A stretch of 64,000 nucleotides of DNA from an uncultured Alistipes sp. GTDB taxonomy: Bacteria > Bacteroidota > Bacteroidia > Bacteroidales > Rikenellaceae. The first letter of the stretch is position 1. Each line of letters opens with the position of its first letter. A program made the translations under genes and the position numbers. The notes under the pieces are model-generated. The model made no database searches. It was not told the DNA's origin and saw only the letters and a list, made by a program, of their open reading frames with translations. Shown here piece by piece: positions 18,558 through 27,707 of this stretch. Location of the stretch: assembly GCA_900541585.1 (NCBI GenBank), contig UQKD01000001.1, positions 164,388 through 228,387 of the forward strand, read 5' to 3'.

Positions 18558-20795
18558 TTAATTTCCGTACATCGTACGATAATCGAAACACGTATTGATG
18601 GAGTAGGTCGCGCAGTTGGTACGCAGGTAGATCACCCCCGGCTCCGTCGTAATGGTGTTGCCGGCCATGTCGGTAATGGTCAGCGACTCGGGAACATCGG
18701 GATTCCACGCAATGCCCATCGTCTTGGCGTCGGTCTCGTTCTGATACTCCGACAGCGTGACGTAGCGGCCCGAATAGGCTTCGGTAGTCGCGCCCTCGGA
18801 ACCGAGTCCCGGCAGCAGGTAGAAGTTGAGCTTGTTCTTCTTCAGCGGTACGAAATAGTACTGGAGGTATTTGCGCAGTTCGGTCACGTCGCCGTCGACC
18901 ACCTCGGGAATCATCCCCGCGTCCTTGGCGGCGAGAATCGCCTCGTTGGTCGGGAAGAACACCAGTCCGTCGGCGATCGGAGTGACCAGTCCGCCGCTGT
19001 TGTTGCCCAGCCCGGCGGTGATCATCAGACTCTTGAACTGCTGGTATTCGGGCATCTTGCCCGTCTCGGAGTAGGCTCCGACGCGGGCGGGGATCACCCG
19101 GTCGGTCTGGTAGACCGTTCCGTTGTCGGTGTCGAAGCTGGCCTTGACGCTCAACTCCTTGCCCGAGTAGTCGAAAAGAGCCTTGTCCTTGATATAGAAA
19201 TAGGTCTTTTCATCCTTGGCGACGAAATAGCGCAGTTCGTCGGTCTCCTCCAGCGCCGGAAGATCGCCGTAGACGAACTGGGACATCAGCAGATTCGACA
19301 CGGCGTTGGCATTCATGTTGCCGGACTTGCTGCGGAAGGTGTAGTCGCCGTGCGTGGAGGAACCCTCGCTCGACGAATAGCCGGCCGTAGCCAGGTCCTG
19401 GTCGTTCTGGATGAAGAGCGTGAAGCGGTTGTTCATGTCGACCGTCTGCTGGTACATGTTCTTCGTATTGAACGCCCGGGCGTAGAAGGTGAACTGCGGG
19501 TAGCGGAACAGCGGCGCGGTCAGGCATGTGAAGACCGCCGGTTCGAAGACCTTGTCCATGCCGTAAATGACGCCGTTCGAGCAGTAACGCACGTCTTTCA
19601 GCTCGGAGGTCGAAAGGTTGAAGCGTTCGCCGTTCACGCCGACGACCGGACTCATGTTCAGTTCCGAAGGCAGGATCAGGTCACGCGTACCGTAGACGTG
19701 CGCCCGCAGGAAATGATAGATGGCATTTTTGGGAATCAGGCCGAGGAAATCCTCCTGGGTCTGCGTGCCGTACTCGCTGAAATAGTTTTTCAGGTACTCC
19801 TTCAGCACGTCGTCCTGGGGCAGGAAGCAGTTGTTCGCATAGCGCAGGCCGCGGTCGAAAACCACGCCGCTCTCGTCGTGGTAGGTCCACTCGCTGGCGA
19901 TCTCGGGAATCTCGGCCGTGCGCAGGGGTTCTTTCCAGTGGTAGAAGTAGAACAGCGAGTCGCCCGACGCCCCGGCGTAGTTCTTCGAAACGGTGGCGTC
20001 GTACTTGTAGAGGCTGACGCGGTCGAAAAGCCCCTTGCAGAGCGAGTAATCGGCCGACGACGCATTGTCCGACAACTCTTTATATACGGTACGCGCAGGC
20101 TCCATCACCTTGTCCACTATATAGAGATAGCCGTTGTCGGTCGGAATGCCGCTCTCCGTGACGGCGGCGTTGCCCGCATAGAGACGGTCGTTCGCGCCCT
20201 GCCAGTTCACGTCGGGAAAAAGCAGGCGGTAGTCGCCCTCCGCATCGGAGATGCCCCGTTTGGCGAACATCCGCGTCGAGAAGACGGGCATGTACTTCTC
20301 ACGCGAGAAGATCTTCACCTTCCGCCGGTTGAGCGGATCGGTATATTCCTCGATGGCGGGACGCCCGTAGGTCTTGTACTTGTAGCACGCACCGTCGCCG
20401 GTGTCCGTTCCGTCGTCGGAAGAGACCATCGAGAAAGAGAGAAAATCCTCGGGTGTGTAGGCGAACTGGATCATGTGGCAGCCCACGAGCAGCGCAAGCT
20501 CCTCGACGGGGACCTGATCGACGTCCGTCGTTCCGTATTTTTCCTGGAGATAGCTGCCGAATGCGGCATCGTCCGGAGCAAACACCGTCACGAGTCCTCC
20601 GCCGTCCACGAGCCTGCGGTAACCGCTGCGGTCGAGCGCCTTGATAAAGCTGGTGAAATTGCCTCTGCTTTCGAGAATCCGGCAAGTGGAACCGAGCGAA
20701 AATTTTCCCCCGTCCTTCTCGTCCATCGATTCGCAGGCGACGAGAAAAAGCATTGTCGCCGAAAGCATCAGCGACCATAGTCGAAATACCTTCAT
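18558..20795 (-). CDS. Four-FAS1 (fasciclin) lipoprotein
   Basis: 745 residues with lipobox LVAC (Cys21). Four successive FAS1-like units are visible from their conserved ends. Unit 1 has LVTVFAPDDAAFGSYL and closes with NGYLYIVDKVMEP. Unit 2 closes with NGVIYGMDKVFEP. Unit 3 has RFTLFIQNDQDL and closes with NGTVYQTDRVIP. Unit 4 has GLVFFPTNEAIL and RKYLQYYFVP, with GVIYLRTNC at the C terminus. It is the first gene of the nine-gene operon, placed directly before SusC. A long, cell-surface, multi-domain binding or adhesion protein is the likely role. Units 2 and 3 are diverged, so their exact limits are uncertain. Confidence 0.82.
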   Translation of the reverse strand: MKVFRLWSLMLSATMLFLVACESMDEKDGGKFSLGSTCRILESRGNFTSFIKALDRSGYRRLVDGGGLVTVFAPDDAAFGSYLQEKYGTTDVDQVPVEELALLVGCHMIQFAYTPEDFLSFSMVSSDDGTDTGDGACYKYKTYGRPAIEEYTDPLNRRKVKIFSREKYMPVFSTRMFAKRGISDAEGDYRLLFPDVNWQGANDRLYAGNAAVTESGIPTDNGYLYIVDKVMEPARTVYKELSDNASSADYSLCKGLFDRVSLYKYDATVSKNYAGASGDSLFYFYHWKEPLRTAEIPEIASEWTYHDESGVVFDRGLRYANNCFLPQDDVLKEYLKNYFSEYGTQTQEDFLGLIPKNAIYHFLRAHVYGTRDLILPSELNMSPVVGVNGERFNLSTSELKDVRYCSNGVIYGMDKVFEPAVFTCLTAPLFRYPQFTFYARAFNTKNMYQQTVDMNNRFTLFIQNDQDLATAGYSSSEGSSTHGDYTFRSKSGNMNANAVSNLLMSQFVYGDLPALEETDELRYFVAKDEKTYFYIKDKALFDYSGKELSVKASFDTDNGTVYQTDRVIPARVGAYSETGKMPEYQQFKSLMITAGLGNNSGGLVTPIADGLVFFPTNEAILAAKDAGMIPEVVDGDVTELRKYLQYYFVPLKKNKLNFYLLPGLGSEGATTEAYSGRYVTLSEYQNETDAKTMGIAWNPDVPESLTITDMAGNTITTEPGVIYLRTNCATYSINTCFDYRTMYGN

Positions 20796-20841
20796 AGAAA
20801 TTAGTTTTAGGTTTAGTAAGTTTTACTCGACAACAAAGAAA

Positions 20842-20863
20842 GGCTGTTTCCGAGAAAACAGCC
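20842..20863 (-). terminator. Intrinsic terminator after the minus-strand sulfatase
   Basis: On the minus strand GGCTGTTT pairs with AAACAGCC across a 6-base loop and is followed by TTTCTTTG. It lies between the sulfatase (20937-22448) and the four-FAS1 gene. It should end or attenuate transcription from the sulfatase promoter before the SusCD operon, implying either a separate promoter in 20796-20841 (none clear to the consensus) or partial read-through. Confidence 0.75.
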
Positions 20864-20936
20864 CTGGACACTTATTCAAAAAATGTCAATATTTGGTCAA
20901 TCCGGTTAAAATACGCCTCCGGAGGGCCTGTGGGTG

Positions 20937-22448
20937 TTATTCAGCCTCATTCATAAACAGAGCGGTCTGCTTCCATTCGCCGCGCGTTTCGTTCGTCTGA
21001 ACGGGTCCGGGCGTCGAGCGTCCGCGTTCGATATGCTCCCGCATCCGGACGGTCAGACGGCGCACGACGTCGGGGTGTTCGGCGATCACGTTTTTCGTCT
21101 CGCCGGGGTCGCTCTCCAGGTCGTAAAGCTGCATCGAAGGAAGCGTGGCGATATACTCCCTGTCCTTGGGAAAGGTCGGGAAACTCCAGCCTCCGGAACC
21201 GGCCGTGAAGAGAATCTTCCAGCGTCCTTCGCGCAGCGAGAAGCTGCCGTTGTTCGAATGGTGCACGGCGTCAGGACGCAGGTTTCCGCCCTTGCCCGTC
21301 ACGACGCCCCAGAGGCTGTAACTGTCCTCGCCCTCGCCGGGCGTGAGGCGGTAACCGGCCATCTCGGCGAACGTGGCGTAGAAATCCGTGAGGGAGACCA
21401 GTCCCCGCTCGACGCGCCCGCCGTTCTTCCCGCCCCGCGAAACCACGAGCGGCACACGGTGGCCGCCGTCGAAGAGATCGGATTTGTAACCCCGGTAAAT
21501 GTAGCTGGGGAAGTGCCCGCCGGCCTCCATCTCCTTCACTCCGGCGCCGTGGAAACAGCCGTTGTCGGCGGCGAAAACGACGACCGTGTTTTCGTAAAGC
21601 CCTTGCTCCTTCAGGCGGGCCACGATCTGCGCGACCACGTCGTCGACCATCATCACGAAATCGCCGTAGGGCGAGAGTCCCGACTTGCCGCGGAACTCCT
21701 CCGAGGGCAGGATCGGCGTATGCGGGGCCGTCAGCGGCATGTAGAGGAAGAAGGGCTTCTTCGCGCTCTGCGCCGCAATGTATTCGAGCGACTTCCGTGT
21801 GATGCGCTGGAGACACTCCCCGTGTTCGAAATCGGCTCCCTGCGGGCCGCTGCGCTGCAACAGCAGTCCCTTGCCGTCGGCCGAGGTCCGGTCGGGCTGC
21901 GCCGTCACCCGGTCGTTTTCTATATATACATAAGGTGGCATGTCGAGCGAAGCCGGGATACCGAAGAAATAGTCGAAGCCGCGGGTCACGGGACCGTCCC
22001 CGACCGGGCCGGAGAAGTCCACCTTGCCGTCGCGCATGGTCCAGTTCCAGCCCAGATGCCATTTGCCGATGCAGGCCGTCGAATAGCCCAGCTCCGAAAG
22101 GAAGGTGGCGATCGTGCGGCGACTGGGGGCGATCAGCGGCGGGGAGTAGCTGTTCGTGACGCCGCTTTTGAGAGTCGTGCGGAAGGCGTAGCGCCCCGTC
22201 AGGATGCCGTAGCGCGAAGGCGTGCTCACCGAAGAGCCCGAATGGGCGTCGGTGAAGGTCACTCCGTCGCGGCAGAGGGCATCGATGGCCGGGGTCCGTA
22301 TCCGGGATTTTTCATTCAGGGCCGAGACGTCGCCGTAACCCATGTCGTCGGCCAGAATAAAGACGACGTTGGGCTGTGCGGCGCAGGCCAGCGACGAGGT
22401 CAGTGCGGCCGCCGAAGCGAGCACCGCGCTTTTGTCGAGTTTCATCAT
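20937..22448 (-). CDS. Arylsulfatase A-like sulfatase (Ser-type), periplasmic
   Basis: 503 residues with a signal peptide (about 1-23). Metal-binding Asp34-Asp35 lie in ILADDMGYGD. The modification motif is Ser75-Thr-Pro-Ser-Arg79 in SSVSTPSRYGILTGRY, so the residue is Ser and anSME maturation is expected. The block DAHSGSSVxTPSR is typical of arylsulfatase A/GALNS-like S1 subfamilies acting on O-sulfated sugars such as galactose or GalNAc; the precise substrate is not readable. It is divergent from the plus-strand sulfatase operon, sharing the 192-base region 22449-22640, and ends before a terminator. Confidence 0.93.
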   Translation of the reverse strand: MMKLDKSAVLASAAALTSSLACAAQPNVVFILADDMGYGDVSALNEKSRIRTPAIDALCRDGVTFTDAHSGSSVSTPSRYGILTGRYAFRTTLKSGVTNSYSPPLIAPSRRTIATFLSELGYSTACIGKWHLGWNWTMRDGKVDFSGPVGDGPVTRGFDYFFGIPASLDMPPYVYIENDRVTAQPDRTSADGKGLLLQRSGPQGADFEHGECLQRITRKSLEYIAAQSAKKPFFLYMPLTAPHTPILPSEEFRGKSGLSPYGDFVMMVDDVVAQIVARLKEQGLYENTVVVFAADNGCFHGAGVKEMEAGGHFPSYIYRGYKSDLFDGGHRVPLVVSRGGKNGGRVERGLVSLTDFYATFAEMAGYRLTPGEGEDSYSLWGVVTGKGGNLRPDAVHHSNNGSFSLREGRWKILFTAGSGGWSFPTFPKDREYIATLPSMQLYDLESDPGETKNVIAEHPDVVRRLTVRMREHIERGRSTPGPVQTNETRGEWKQTALFMNEAE

Positions 22449-22478
22449 CTGTGTCGGAATTAGGTTCGTAATTTTCAG

Positions 22479-22509
22479 GAAAGGTACACGAAATTTTCGG
22501 TCCCGGCAA
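22479..22509 (-). promoter_or_regulatory. Probable promoter of the minus-strand sulfatase
   Basis: On the minus strand TTGC (22509-22506) precedes TACCTTTC (22486-22479) by 19 bases. The -7 element has one mismatch to TAnnTTTG and the -33 element is weak. The start codon is 30 bases downstream. Confidence 0.45.
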
Positions 22510-22533
22510 CGCCCCGCACCGCCCGGAAAGGCG

Positions 22534-22558
22534 TTTGGTCAGTTTTTGGCCAAATTTG
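22534..22558. promoter_or_regulatory. Candidate operator with TTTGGCCAAA palindrome between divergent sulfatase operons
   Basis: The stretch contains TTTGGTCA (22534-22541) and the perfect palindrome TTTGGCCAAA (22544-22553). It lies midway between the two divergent -7 elements. TTTGGTCA recurs at 20892-20899 upstream of the SusCD operon. A shared regulator binding site is inferred; no binding protein is known. Confidence 0.35.
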
Positions 22559-22593
22559 AATAAAAAGGAGCAGCGAGTCTGTCCCGATCCGCC

Positions 22594-22601
22594 TAATTTT
22601 G
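22594..22601 (+). promoter_or_regulatory. -7 element for the plus-strand sulfatase operon
   Basis: TAATTTTG is an exact match to the Bacteroidetes -7 consensus TAnnTTTG and lies 39 bases before the first start codon. No TTTG -33 box stands at the normal distance, consistent with an activator-dependent promoter. Confidence 0.5.
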
Positions 22602-22640
22602 TATCATCCGCTACGACAAATAACCTAAAACGAATATCCG

Positions 22641-24206
22641 ATGAATCCTGTCAAAATCACGTTGGGCGCGACGGCGCTGCTGCCGCTGGCCGTATCGTCC
22701 GCAACGGCCCAGGAAGCGGGGACTCCCCGAAAGCCCAATTTCATCTTCATCATGACGGACCAGCAGCGCGCCGACCTCTGCGGCCGGGAGGGCTATCCGC
22801 TCGACGTCACCCCCTTCGTGGACCGCATGGCCGCCGAAGGCGTCTGGTTCGACCGGGCCTACACCCCCGCCCCGATCAGCGGCCCGGCCCGCGTGGCGTT
22901 CCTCACGGGGCGTTTCCCGAAAGCCACGCGCGTGAAATCGAACCACAACATCGAGGACGCGGTCTACAAGGACGACCTGTTCGCCTTCGCGCGCCGCAAC
23001 GGCTACCGCACGGCGCTCGTAGGTAAGAACCACGCCCACCTCAAGCCGCAGGACGCCGACTGCTGGCGTCCCTACAACCATTTCGCCCAGCAGGGAAAAG
23101 TCGACGAAAAGGCCCGGGCCTTCAACCGATACCTCGGCACGACCGACATGTACGCCAGCTACGACCCGGCGCCGTTCGGAGCCGAGATGCAGCATCCCCA
23201 CCGCATGGTGGACGACGCCCTGCAATGGATCGGCGGCGACGACGACAAGCCCTTCATGATGTGGCTCTCGTTCCCCGAACCGCACAACCCCTATCAGGTC
23301 AGCGAACCCTATTATTCGATGTTCCCGCCCGAGAAACTGCCGCCGGTGCGGACCGGGCTCAAGGACCTGGCCGTGAAAGGCCCGGAATACGAACTCCTGC
23401 ACGAGATGATGTCGCTGGGACATGCGGGCTATTACGAGCACCTGGACCGCCTGCGCAGCAACTACCTCGGGATGATCCGCCTGATCGACGACCAGATCGC
23501 CCGTCTGGTGGAGCAGCTGCGCAAGGACGGCACGTATGAAAACACGGTCTTCGTCGTGACGGCCGACCACGGCGACTTCGCCGGGGAGTACGGGCTGATG
23601 AAGAAGGGCGTGGGGCTCTCGGACATCGTCGCGCGCGTGCCGTTCGTCTGGTTCGGCGGTCCGGTTCCGGCACAGGGTTTAAGTTCCGCGCACGTCTCGC
23701 TGGTGGACGTTTTCCCGACCTTCTGCGAGATGGCCGGGGGCGAGATTCCCGAAGGCGTGCAGGGACGCAGTCTGATCGAGGTCATCCGCGGCGGCGACTA
23801 CCCCGCCGATGAGTTCCGCAGCGTGATGAGCGAGGACGGCTACGGCGGCCAGTACTACACCAAAGAGGACGGAACCGACTACGCCGCAGAGGGCGCCACG
23901 CGCAAAAAGCCCGGGTTTTTCGACGAACTGAACACCTGGACGCAGAGCGGCGCGAGCCGGTGCGTGCGCATGGGCGACTGGAAACTGGAGTTCGACATGC
24001 TGGGCAACGGCGAAATGTACAACGTCAAAAAGGATCCCTCGGAGATGAAGAACCTCTACGGCAACCGGAAATACGCCGCCAAGCAGCAGGAGCTGATGGC
24101 CGAGCTGCTCAAATGGGACATCGCCACGGACGACCCGCTGCCGCTGCCCCGCCAACGCTACCGCTTCAAGCGCAATCCGCACAACTACCTGTTTTACAAC
24201 AAATAG
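22641..24206 (+). CDS. Sulfatase (Ser-type), periplasmic
   Basis: 521 residues with a signal peptide (about 1-23). The metal-binding segment is FIMTDQQRADL, the DQQR form seen in iduronate-2-sulfatase/choline-sulfatase-like enzymes. The modification motif is Ser80-Gly-Pro-Ala-Arg84 followed by VAFLTGRFP, again Ser-type and anSME-dependent. The later VTADHGDFAGEYGLMKKG block supplies the other metal-site residues. It is the first gene of the plus-strand operon, with one base separating its stop from the next sulfatase start. It likely removes a specific sulfate group in the periplasm. Confidence 0.93.
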   Translation: MNPVKITLGATALLPLAVSSATAQEAGTPRKPNFIFIMTDQQRADLCGREGYPLDVTPFVDRMAAEGVWFDRAYTPAPISGPARVAFLTGRFPKATRVKSNHNIEDAVYKDDLFAFARRNGYRTALVGKNHAHLKPQDADCWRPYNHFAQQGKVDEKARAFNRYLGTTDMYASYDPAPFGAEMQHPHRMVDDALQWIGGDDDKPFMMWLSFPEPHNPYQVSEPYYSMFPPEKLPPVRTGLKDLAVKGPEYELLHEMMSLGHAGYYEHLDRLRSNYLGMIRLIDDQIARLVEQLRKDGTYENTVFVVTADHGDFAGEYGLMKKGVGLSDIVARVPFVWFGGPVPAQGLSSAHVSLVDVFPTFCEMAGGEIPEGVQGRSLIEVIRGGDYPADEFRSVMSEDGYGGQYYTKEDGTDYAAEGATRKKPGFFDELNTWTQSGASRCVRMGDWKLEFDMLGNGEMYNVKKDPSEMKNLYGNRKYAAKQQELMAELLKWDIATDDPLPLPRQRYRFKRNPHNYLFYNK

Positions 24207-24207
24207 C

Positions 24208-25599
24208 ATGAAAATCCGAACAACCCGTATCGCCGCAGCGGCAGCCGTACTGACGGCATTTTCCGCGGGCGCTGCGCCCAAGCGGCCCAACATCGTGCTC
24301 GTCATCTCGGACGACACGCGCATGCTCGACTTCGGCTGTTACGGCAGTCCCGACGCCGTGACGCCCAACATCGACCGGCTGGCATCCGAGGGACTGCGCT
24401 TCACGCGGTTCTTCCAGGCGACGGCCATGAGTTCGCCCACGCGCCACTGCCTGCTGACGGGACTCTATCCCGTGCGGTCGGGGGCCTACCCCAACCACAC
24501 CTACATCGACGACGGCGTGCAGACGCTGCCCAAATACCTGAAGGACTGCGGCTACCGGGTGGCCATGCAGGGCAAGCGGCACATCGCGCCGATGAGCGCA
24601 TTTCCCTTCGAGGAGCTGGCCAAACCGAATGCGGATGTGAATCCGGCCAAAATCGAACCGTTTTTCCGCGAGGCGGCAGCCGGCGGCCAACCGTTCTTCC
24701 TCTACGTGGCCTCGCACGACGCCCACACCCCGTGGACGCGCGGCGACCGCTCTCTCTTCGATGCGGCACGGCTGACTCTGCCCCCGACGCTGGTGGACAC
24801 ACCCGAAATCAGGGATTTATATGTGAATTATCTGGCCGAGATCAACCAGCTCGACACCGACATCGGCCGCATCGACTCCCTGCTGAAAAAATACGGGCTG
24901 GACGACGACACCATCTTCATCTTCACCAGCGAGCAGGGACACCAGTTCCCGTTCGCCAAGTGGACCTGCTACGACGCGGGGCTGCAAACGGCCTTCATCG
25001 TGCGCTGGAAAGGGGTGACCCGGCCCGGCACGACGACCGACGCCCTGTGCGAATACGCCGACGTGACCCCCACGCTCGTGGACATAGCCTCCGGCTCGGT
25101 TCCCGAGGGGCTGGACGGCCGGAGTTTCCGGAAAGTGATCGAAGGCAAAAAGTCGAAGCACAAGGAGTGCGTCTACGGCATCCAGACCTCGCGGGGCATC
25201 CTCAACGGCCCGGACCACTACGGCATCCGCTCGGTCCGCGACGAGCGTTACTGCTACATCCGCAACCTGACGCCCGAAGCCACGTTCCAATGCGTCGTGA
25301 CGAAGCAGGAATATTTCCGGGAGTGGCAGCGCCGGGGCGACGAAGGGGACACCTTCGCCCGCGAGCGCGCCGGACTGTACCAGACGCGCCCCGCCGAGGA
25401 GCTGTACGATGTCGTGAAGGACCCCTATCAGATGCACAACCTGGCCGCGGACCCCGCCTACAGGAAGGTCCTCGACCGGATGCGTCCGAAACTCGACGCC
25501 TGGATGGCGAGCCAGGGCGACCTGGGCGCGCAGACCGAACTGGACGCGACGCAGCATTTGCTGAACAACCGCAAGAAAACCCAAAACGCAAAACAATAA
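24208..25599 (+). CDS. Sulfatase, sulfoglucosamine-sulfohydrolase-like (Ser-type)
   Basis: 463 residues with a signal peptide (about 1-22). Metal-binding Asp35-Asp36 lie in VISDDTRMLDFGCYG. The motif is Ser75-Ser-Pro-Thr-Arg79 (HCLLTGLYPVRSG). The FTSEQGHQFPFAKWTCYD block resembles N-sulfoglucosamine sulfohydrolase (SGSH, S1_8-like) proteins. It is paralogous to the sulfatase at 29088-30497, which carries a matching EQGxQFPxxKWTC block. It follows the previous sulfatase by one base, so translational coupling is likely. The substrate class (N- versus O-sulfate) is not certain. Confidence 0.92.
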   Translation: MKIRTTRIAAAAAVLTAFSAGAAPKRPNIVLVISDDTRMLDFGCYGSPDAVTPNIDRLASEGLRFTRFFQATAMSSPTRHCLLTGLYPVRSGAYPNHTYIDDGVQTLPKYLKDCGYRVAMQGKRHIAPMSAFPFEELAKPNADVNPAKIEPFFREAAAGGQPFFLYVASHDAHTPWTRGDRSLFDAARLTLPPTLVDTPEIRDLYVNYLAEINQLDTDIGRIDSLLKKYGLDDDTIFIFTSEQGHQFPFAKWTCYDAGLQTAFIVRWKGVTRPGTTTDALCEYADVTPTLVDIASGSVPEGLDGRSFRKVIEGKKSKHKECVYGIQTSRGILNGPDHYGIRSVRDERYCYIRNLTPEATFQCVVTKQEYFREWQRRGDEGDTFARERAGLYQTRPAEELYDVVKDPYQMHNLAADPAYRKVLDRMRPKLDAWMASQGDLGAQTELDATQHLLNNRKKTQNAKQ

Positions 25600-25625
25600 A
25601 CGACCTTTCGACAAACCTTTTCCGA

Positions 25626-27707
25626 ATGAAGAAAACCCTTTCCATAGCGATTCTGGCGGCCGCAGCGCTTTTTGCGACCGCACGGGCGGCAGCGCCTGCG
25701 CCGCAGAACACCCTGCGCGCCCCGGCCTACCCCCTGATCACCATCGACCCCTACACCAGCTGCTGGTCGGCCGGAGACTACCTCTACGACAGCCACACGA
25801 CCCACTGGACCGGGCAGCCGTTCCCGCTGGTAGGCGCTCTGCGCGTCGACGGAAAAACCTACCGTTTCATGGGCATCGACGCCCCGACGTGCGCTTTCGA
25901 AGCCGGTTTCGGCGGCGAGCGATCCCTGTCGACCCCCGCCGTGCAGCAATCGGCCGACGTACGGGCCATGCAGACCGTCTACGAATTCACCTGCGGTCCG
26001 GTGGGGCTGACGCTGACCTTCACGGCTCCCCTCTTCCTCGACGACCTCGAACTGATCTCCCGCCCGGTGAATTACATCGCCTATGAAACCCGGTCGCTCG
26101 ACGGCGCGGCTCACGACGTGCAGATCTACTTCGAGGCGTCGCCCGCCTGCGCCGTCAACACCACCGACCAGGAGGCCGTGAGCGACGGTTACCGCAAGGA
26201 CGGCCTGGCGTTCGTCCGCACGGGAAGCAAAGAGCAGAATGTGCTCCGGCGCAAGGGCGACCAGATCAAGATCGACTGGGGCTATTTCTACCTCTGCGCC
26301 CCCGACGGCGGTTCGTCGCAGTCGGTGGGCGGTGCCATGACGATGCGCAGGGCCTTCGCCGCAAACGGCAGGCTCGACGGCAAAACGGCCGCCGCAGACA
26401 ATGCCTGTATCGCCGTCGCCCGCAGTCTGGGACGCGCCGCAGCGGCCAAAGGCCTGATCATGGCCGGATTCGACGACATCCGGTCGATCCAGTACTTCAA
26501 GACCGACCTGCGCCCCTACTGGAACCGCCGGGGCGACAGCACGATCGAACGGCAGTTCGCGCTGGCGGCCGGCGACTATCCGGTTCTGAACGAGAAATGC
26601 CGGGAGTTCGACCTCGAACTGATGGAGACGGCGACCCGCGAAGGCGGACGGAAATACGCCGAACTCTGCGCCCTCGCCTACCGGCAGGCCATCGCCGCTC
26701 ACAAACTCGTGGAGTCCCCCGACGGCGACCTGATGCTGCTCTCGAAGGAGAACGCCAGCAACGGTTCGATCGGAACCGTGGACATCAGCTACCCCTCGGC
26801 CCCGCTGTTCCTCTATTACAACCCCGAACTGTGCAAGGCGCTGCTCAACCACATCTTCCATTACAGCGAAAGCGGCAAGTGGCAGAAGCCCTTCCCGGCG
26901 CACGACGTGGGAACCTATCCCCAGGCCAACGGGCAGACCTACAAGCACGACATGCCGGTCGAGGAGTCGGGCAACATGCTCGTACTGACGGCCGCCATCG
27001 CGGCGGCGGAAGGCAACGCCGAATACGCTCGCAGACACTGGAAAGAGTTGACCCGCTGGGCCGAATACCTCGTCGAGAACGGACTCGACCCCGACAACCA
27101 GCTCTGCACCGACGACTTCGCGGGACACTTCGCCCACAACGCCAACCTCTCCATAAAGGCCATCATGGGCATCGCCTCCTACGGCTACTGCGCACGGATG
27201 CTCGGCATGCAGGAGGTTGCCGACAGCTACTTCGCCAAGGCCCGTGAGATGGCCGGGGAGTGGGTCCGGATGGCCGACGACGGCGACCACTACCGCCTGA
27301 CCTTCGACAAGAGCGGAACGTGGAGCCAGAAATACAACCTCGTGTGGGACAAACTGCTGGGCTTCGGCATCTTCCCCGAAAGCGTGGCCCGGAAGGAGAT
27401 CGCCTACTACCTCCATAAGCAGAACCGCTACGGGCTTCCGCTCGACAGCCGCCGCCAATGGACCAAGTCCGACTGGATCGTCTGGAGCGCCACGCTGGCC
27501 GACGACCGGAAGAGCTTCGAAGCGCTCGTCGAGCCGGTCTGGGACTTCATGAACGAGACGGTGCTGCGCGTGCCGATGTCCGACTGGTACAAGAGCGACG
27601 TGCCGGCCCACGTGATTTTCAAGGCCCGCGCGGTGGTCGGCGGCTATTGGATCAAGATGCTCGAAAGCAAATATACAGCTAAAAAACAAGAAAACCGAAT
27701 CCGATGA
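25626..27707 (+). CDS. GtaA-like glutaminase-family protein (DUF4964/5127/4965/1793 type)
   Basis: 693 residues from ATG 25626, which opens a clear signal peptide (MKKTLSIAILAAAALFATARA). The mature N terminus (LRAPAYPLITIDPYTSCWS, HWTGQPFPLVGALRVDGKTYRFMG) matches the start of fungal glutaminase A and its many Bacteroidetes homologues. The DUF4965/DUF1793 region follows, with HDVGTYPQANG, PVEESGNMLVL and DDFAGHFAHNANLSIKAIMGI in an (alpha/alpha) barrel-like part. Many homologues lie in glycan-utilization loci, where the activity is untested and glutaminase should not be assumed. Its stop overlaps the GH76 start by 4 bases, showing tight coupling. Confidence 0.85.
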   Translation: MKKTLSIAILAAAALFATARAAAPAPQNTLRAPAYPLITIDPYTSCWSAGDYLYDSHTTHWTGQPFPLVGALRVDGKTYRFMGIDAPTCAFEAGFGGERSLSTPAVQQSADVRAMQTVYEFTCGPVGLTLTFTAPLFLDDLELISRPVNYIAYETRSLDGAAHDVQIYFEASPACAVNTTDQEAVSDGYRKDGLAFVRTGSKEQNVLRRKGDQIKIDWGYFYLCAPDGGSSQSVGGAMTMRRAFAANGRLDGKTAAADNACIAVARSLGRAAAAKGLIMAGFDDIRSIQYFKTDLRPYWNRRGDSTIERQFALAAGDYPVLNEKCREFDLELMETATREGGRKYAELCALAYRQAIAAHKLVESPDGDLMLLSKENASNGSIGTVDISYPSAPLFLYYNPELCKALLNHIFHYSESGKWQKPFPAHDVGTYPQANGQTYKHDMPVEESGNMLVLTAAIAAAEGNAEYARRHWKELTRWAEYLVENGLDPDNQLCTDDFAGHFAHNANLSIKAIMGIASYGYCARMLGMQEVADSYFAKAREMAGEWVRMADDGDHYRLTFDKSGTWSQKYNLVWDKLLGFGIFPESVARKEIAYYLHKQNRYGLPLDSRRQWTKSDWIVWSATLADDRKSFEALVEPVWDFMNETVLRVPMSDWYKSDVPAHVIFKARAVVGGYWIKMLESKYTAKKQENRIR

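Noticed and set aside
25626..27707. Calling the GtaA-like protein a glutaminase.
   Set aside because: Only fungal members are known as glutaminases; in PULs the activity is untested, so only the family was named.
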